A stretch of DNA of 19,004 nt from an uncultured Senegalimassilia sp. GTDB taxonomy: Bacteria; Actinomycetota; Coriobacteriia; Coriobacteriales; Eggerthellaceae. The notes beneath the pieces are model-generated. The model searched no databases and was not told the DNA's origin. It worked only from the letters and a program-made list of their open reading frames with translations. Below are positions 17,480-19,004 of the stretch, one piece after another. Every line of letters begins with the position of its first letter. Position 1 is the first letter of the stretch. The DNA lies in NCBI GenBank assembly GCA_934661765.1, contig CAKUJT010000049.1, positions 1 through 19,004 of the forward strand. The letters run 5' to 3'. The position numbers and the translations under genes were made by a program.

Positions 17480-18145
17480 ATGACCGAATCGCAACCGATA
17501 TTCGACACGTTCATCTTCGACCTGGACGGAACCATCCTGGATACCATGCCCGACCTCATCCACGTCACCAACGAGACCCTTGCACACTTCGGCTACCCCA
17601 CGCACACCGACGCCGCCATCCATAGCTTCGTGGGCGACGGCGCGCAACGCCTGATCTACCGCGCCCTTCCCGAAGGAACCCCCGAGGCCGTGTGCGCCGA
17701 GGCGCTTGAATATTGGAAAGCGCTGTACCCTCAAACCGGGCATGCTCGCACGCGCCATTACCCGCATATGCCCGAAACGCTGGCCGAGCTGAAAGCGCGA
17801 GGATGCAAGCTTGCGGTGCTTTCGAACAAATACGAGGGCGGCGTGAAAGACGTTATCCCGCGATTCCTCCCCGACATCTTCGAGGTATTGCACGGCGAAT
17901 GCGAGGATATCCCCCGCAAGCCCGACCCCACCGGCTTGCTGCGAACCATCCGCGAGCTGGACAGCGCTCCCGAGCGCACCGCCTACGTGGGCGACTCGGC
18001 CGGCGACATGCGCGTTGCCCACAACGCCGGAACGTACGCGATCGGCGTTGACTGGGGCTACAATCCCGCGAACACCCTGCAGGAGGCGCAGGCGGGCGCG
18101 ATCATCTCCGACCCCGCGCAGCTGCTCGAGTTCGCGAAAGCGTAG
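17480..18145 (+). CDS. HAD-family hydrolase, phosphoglycolate phosphatase-like
   Basis: This 221-aa cytoplasmic HAD phosphatase has all four motifs: DLDGT with nucleophile Asp14 and acid/base Asp16; Ser115 in VLSNK; Lys147 in PRKPDP; and YVGDSAGD with Asp172/Asp176. A helical cap lies between residues about 20 and 95. Size and cap match the Gph/PgmB-type subfamily, but substrate (2-phosphoglycolate, a sugar phosphate, pyrophosphate) cannot be told from sequence. ATG 17480 has AGGAGG 5 nt upstream. The frame is open back to 17315, but that would run through the tRNA. No terminator is seen between its stop and tRNA-Arg 78 nt on, so the two may share a transcript. Confidence 0.92.
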   Translation: MTESQPIFDTFIFDLDGTILDTMPDLIHVTNETLAHFGYPTHTDAAIHSFVGDGAQRLIYRALPEGTPEAVCAEALEYWKALYPQTGHARTRHYPHMPETLAELKARGCKLAVLSNKYEGGVKDVIPRFLPDIFEVLHGECEDIPRKPDPTGLLRTIRELDSAPERTAYVGDSAGDMRVAHNAGTYAIGVDWGYNPANTLQEAQAGAIISDPAQLLEFAKA

Positions 18146-18208
18146 CAGCCCCCGAAGCTTAACCCGTGGTAATGGCATGTGCGCGCATCGCGTCATCAGG
18201 TTTAATGT

Positions 18209-18214
18209 TACAAT
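18209..18214 (+). promoter_or_regulatory. -10 box of tRNA-Arg promoter
   Basis: TACAAT is preceded by no clear -35. It is only 9 nt before the mature tRNA. ATGTGCGCGC occurs on both sides of it (18177-18186 and 18216-18225). Confidence 0.35.
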
Positions 18215-18223
18215 GATGTGCGC

Positions 18224-18299
18224 GCCTCAGTAGCTCAGGGGATAGAGCACCGCTCTCCTAAAGCGGGTGTCGTACGTTCGAATCGTATCTGGGGCACCA
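18224..18299 (+). tRNA. tRNA-Arg (anticodon CCT)
   Basis: A 76-nt cloverleaf: acceptor GCCTCAG with CTGGGGC (one G-U), a D-arm GCTC/GAGC, an anticodon stem CCGCT/AGCGG enclosing CTCCTAA (anticodon CCT), a T-arm GTACG/CGTAT with TTCGAAT, discriminator A and an encoded CCA. It reads AGG codons. Confidence 0.96.
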
Positions 18300-18309
18300 T
18301 GAAACACCT

Positions 18310-18338
18310 GGCCATCGGCTTTTGCCGGTGGCCTTTTT
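18310..18338 (+). terminator. tRNA-Arg terminator
   Basis: GGCCATCGGC (18310-18319) pairs with GCCGGTGGCC (18324-18333) around TTTT, followed by TTTTT. It lies 11 nt after the CCA end. 18339-18483 holds nothing recognised. Confidence 0.9.
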
Positions 18339-18483
18339 GCTTCCTGGGGACATAGCTTCGCCCAAGCGTGGGCAATCGAAAAAGGCAGGGATGCAGACCG
18401 ATCCACTTGGCGCCTCCCCGCTGTCCGCCGCCAACCAAAATCATTTCGCGATCGCAAGCACCGCTCGCGATTCCCCAACGACG

Positions 18484-18519
18484 AAAAAGGCCTGCCGGAC
18501 TTTCGCCCGACAGGCCTTT
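18484..18519 (-). terminator. Terminator of the Nramp gene
   Basis: AAAGGCCTG (18486-18494) pairs with CAGGCCTTT (18511-18519), with further partial pairing inside. AAAAA at 18484-18488 gives TTTTT on the - strand. It lies 27 nt past the transporter stop. Confidence 0.85.
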
Positions 18520-18545
18520 GCGCGTGTTTCCCGTAACCGAAACCG

Positions 18546-19004
18546 CTATGCGCCGATAAGCGTTTGCAGCGTGGTCAGGAAGCTGGACATGTTGCGCCAG
18601 CACATGAACAGCGTGATAGCGATGAAGATGACGCCGCAGATGTTGGAGAACGCATGGTTGCGCCACTTGCCCAGGCTCTTGCCGTTGGCAACGTACATCA
18701 CGAAGAACGCCATGATGGGCAGCAGGATGGCGTTTGCCGCCTGCGCCACCAGAATCAGCTCCGTGGGGCTCTTGCCCAGCAGCACGGCCATCAGGCAGCC
18801 AGCCACCAGCACGATCACCCACACGACCTTGAACTTCAGGTCCTTCAGGGTCTTGCCCCAGCCGAGCACGCCGTTGACGGCGTAAGCAGCGGAAAGCGGA
18901 GCGGTGATGGCGCTGGAGAAACCAGCGGCCAGCAGGCCGATGCCGATGAGCACCGTAGCCCAGTTGCCCAGCAGCGGCTGCAGGGCGACGGCCATGTCCT
19001 TGCC
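18546..19004 (-). CDS. Nramp-family divalent metal transporter, C-terminal part
   Basis: The gene is cut by the right edge; about 152 C-terminal residues are present. Four hydrophobic segments are visible. The segment LLAAGFSSAITAPLSAAYAV matches the Nramp helix usually written LLAAGQSSTITGTLAGQ, and ELILVAQAANAILLPIMAFF matches the later Nramp helix ELIVIAQA-N-ILLP. Nramp proteins import Mn(II), Fe(II) or Mg(II) with protons; some relatives differ in substrate. The GQSSTITGT to GFSSAITAP changes make this a divergent member. The metal-binding DPGN and MPH helices lie outside the window, so substrate cannot be judged. The reading frame continues upstream through GKD to the last base, so the ATG at 18995 is internal. 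Confidence 0.82.
   Translation of the reverse strand, partial: GKDMAVALQPLLGNWATVLIGIGLLAAGFSSAITAPLSAAYAVNGVLGWGKTLKDLKFKVVWVIVLVAGCLMAVLLGKSPTELILVAQAANAILLPIMAFFVMYVANGKSLGKWRNHAFSNICGVIFIAITLFMCWRNMSSFLTTLQTLIGA

Noticed and set aside
18177..18225. Direct repeat ATGTGCGCGC next to tRNA-Arg as an attachment site
   Set aside because: The copies are only 39 bp apart, touch just two bases of the tRNA, and no integrase or foreign DNA is present.

Overview
The window reads as chromosomal core sequence of a high-GC Gram-positive anaerobe. The most likely source is Coriobacteriia, family Eggerthellaceae (Eggerthella/Gordonibacter-like). This placement is inferred from gene content, not from a database search: an HspR-controlled dnaK-grpE-dnaJ-hspR-clpB heat-shock operon, a roughly 12-TM membrane protein fused to a LuxR DNA-binding domain, an LCP-family wall protein, NikR with the hydrogenase maturation protein HypE, a 2x[4Fe-4S] ferredoxin, and strong AAGGAG-type ribosome binding sites.

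Layout. 1-1659 is gene-poor; it holds a 15-bp inverted repeat, one doubtful small ORF and a leftward terminator-like hairpin. 1660-3096 (+) is the membrane LuxR regulator, ending at a terminator shared with the convergent heat-shock operon. 10007-3252 (-) is dnaK, grpE, dnaJ, hspR, clpB, driven by a near-consensus promoter with an imperfect HspR (HAIR-like) inverted repeat upstream. A rightward terminator lies inside the dnaK leader. 10530-10718 (-) is a ferredoxin ending at a perfect 38-bp palindrome. 12762-10985 (-) is a nickel operon: an unknown 84-aa helical protein, nikR and hypE. It diverges from an unknown 154-aa gene (+) across a GTATGA-N5-TTATAC repeat that overlaps both predicted -10 boxes. 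13453-13568 (-) looks like a free-standing small RNA gene with C-rich exposed loops. Then follow galE (+), an LCP protein with a Gly/Ser/Tyr-rich tail (-), an XRE regulator with operator-like repeats (+), tRNA-Gly(CCC), a HAD phosphatase, tRNA-Arg(CCT), and the C-terminal part of an Nramp metal transporter (-) running off the right edge.

How it fits together. The largest block is protein quality control: DnaK/DnaJ/GrpE refolding plus ClpB disaggregation under HspR feedback. The nickel block pairs a Ni-responsive repressor with the last step of CN ligand synthesis for [NiFe] hydrogenase. The remaining genes are housekeeping (sugar-nucleotide epimerisation, wall polymer attachment, phosphatase, tRNAs, metal uptake). 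No mobile element, CRISPR array, rRNA or obvious defence cassette was found. The less ordinary signals are the candidate small RNA, the shared nickel operator, the DnaK sequence type and the reverse terminator in the dnaK leader.
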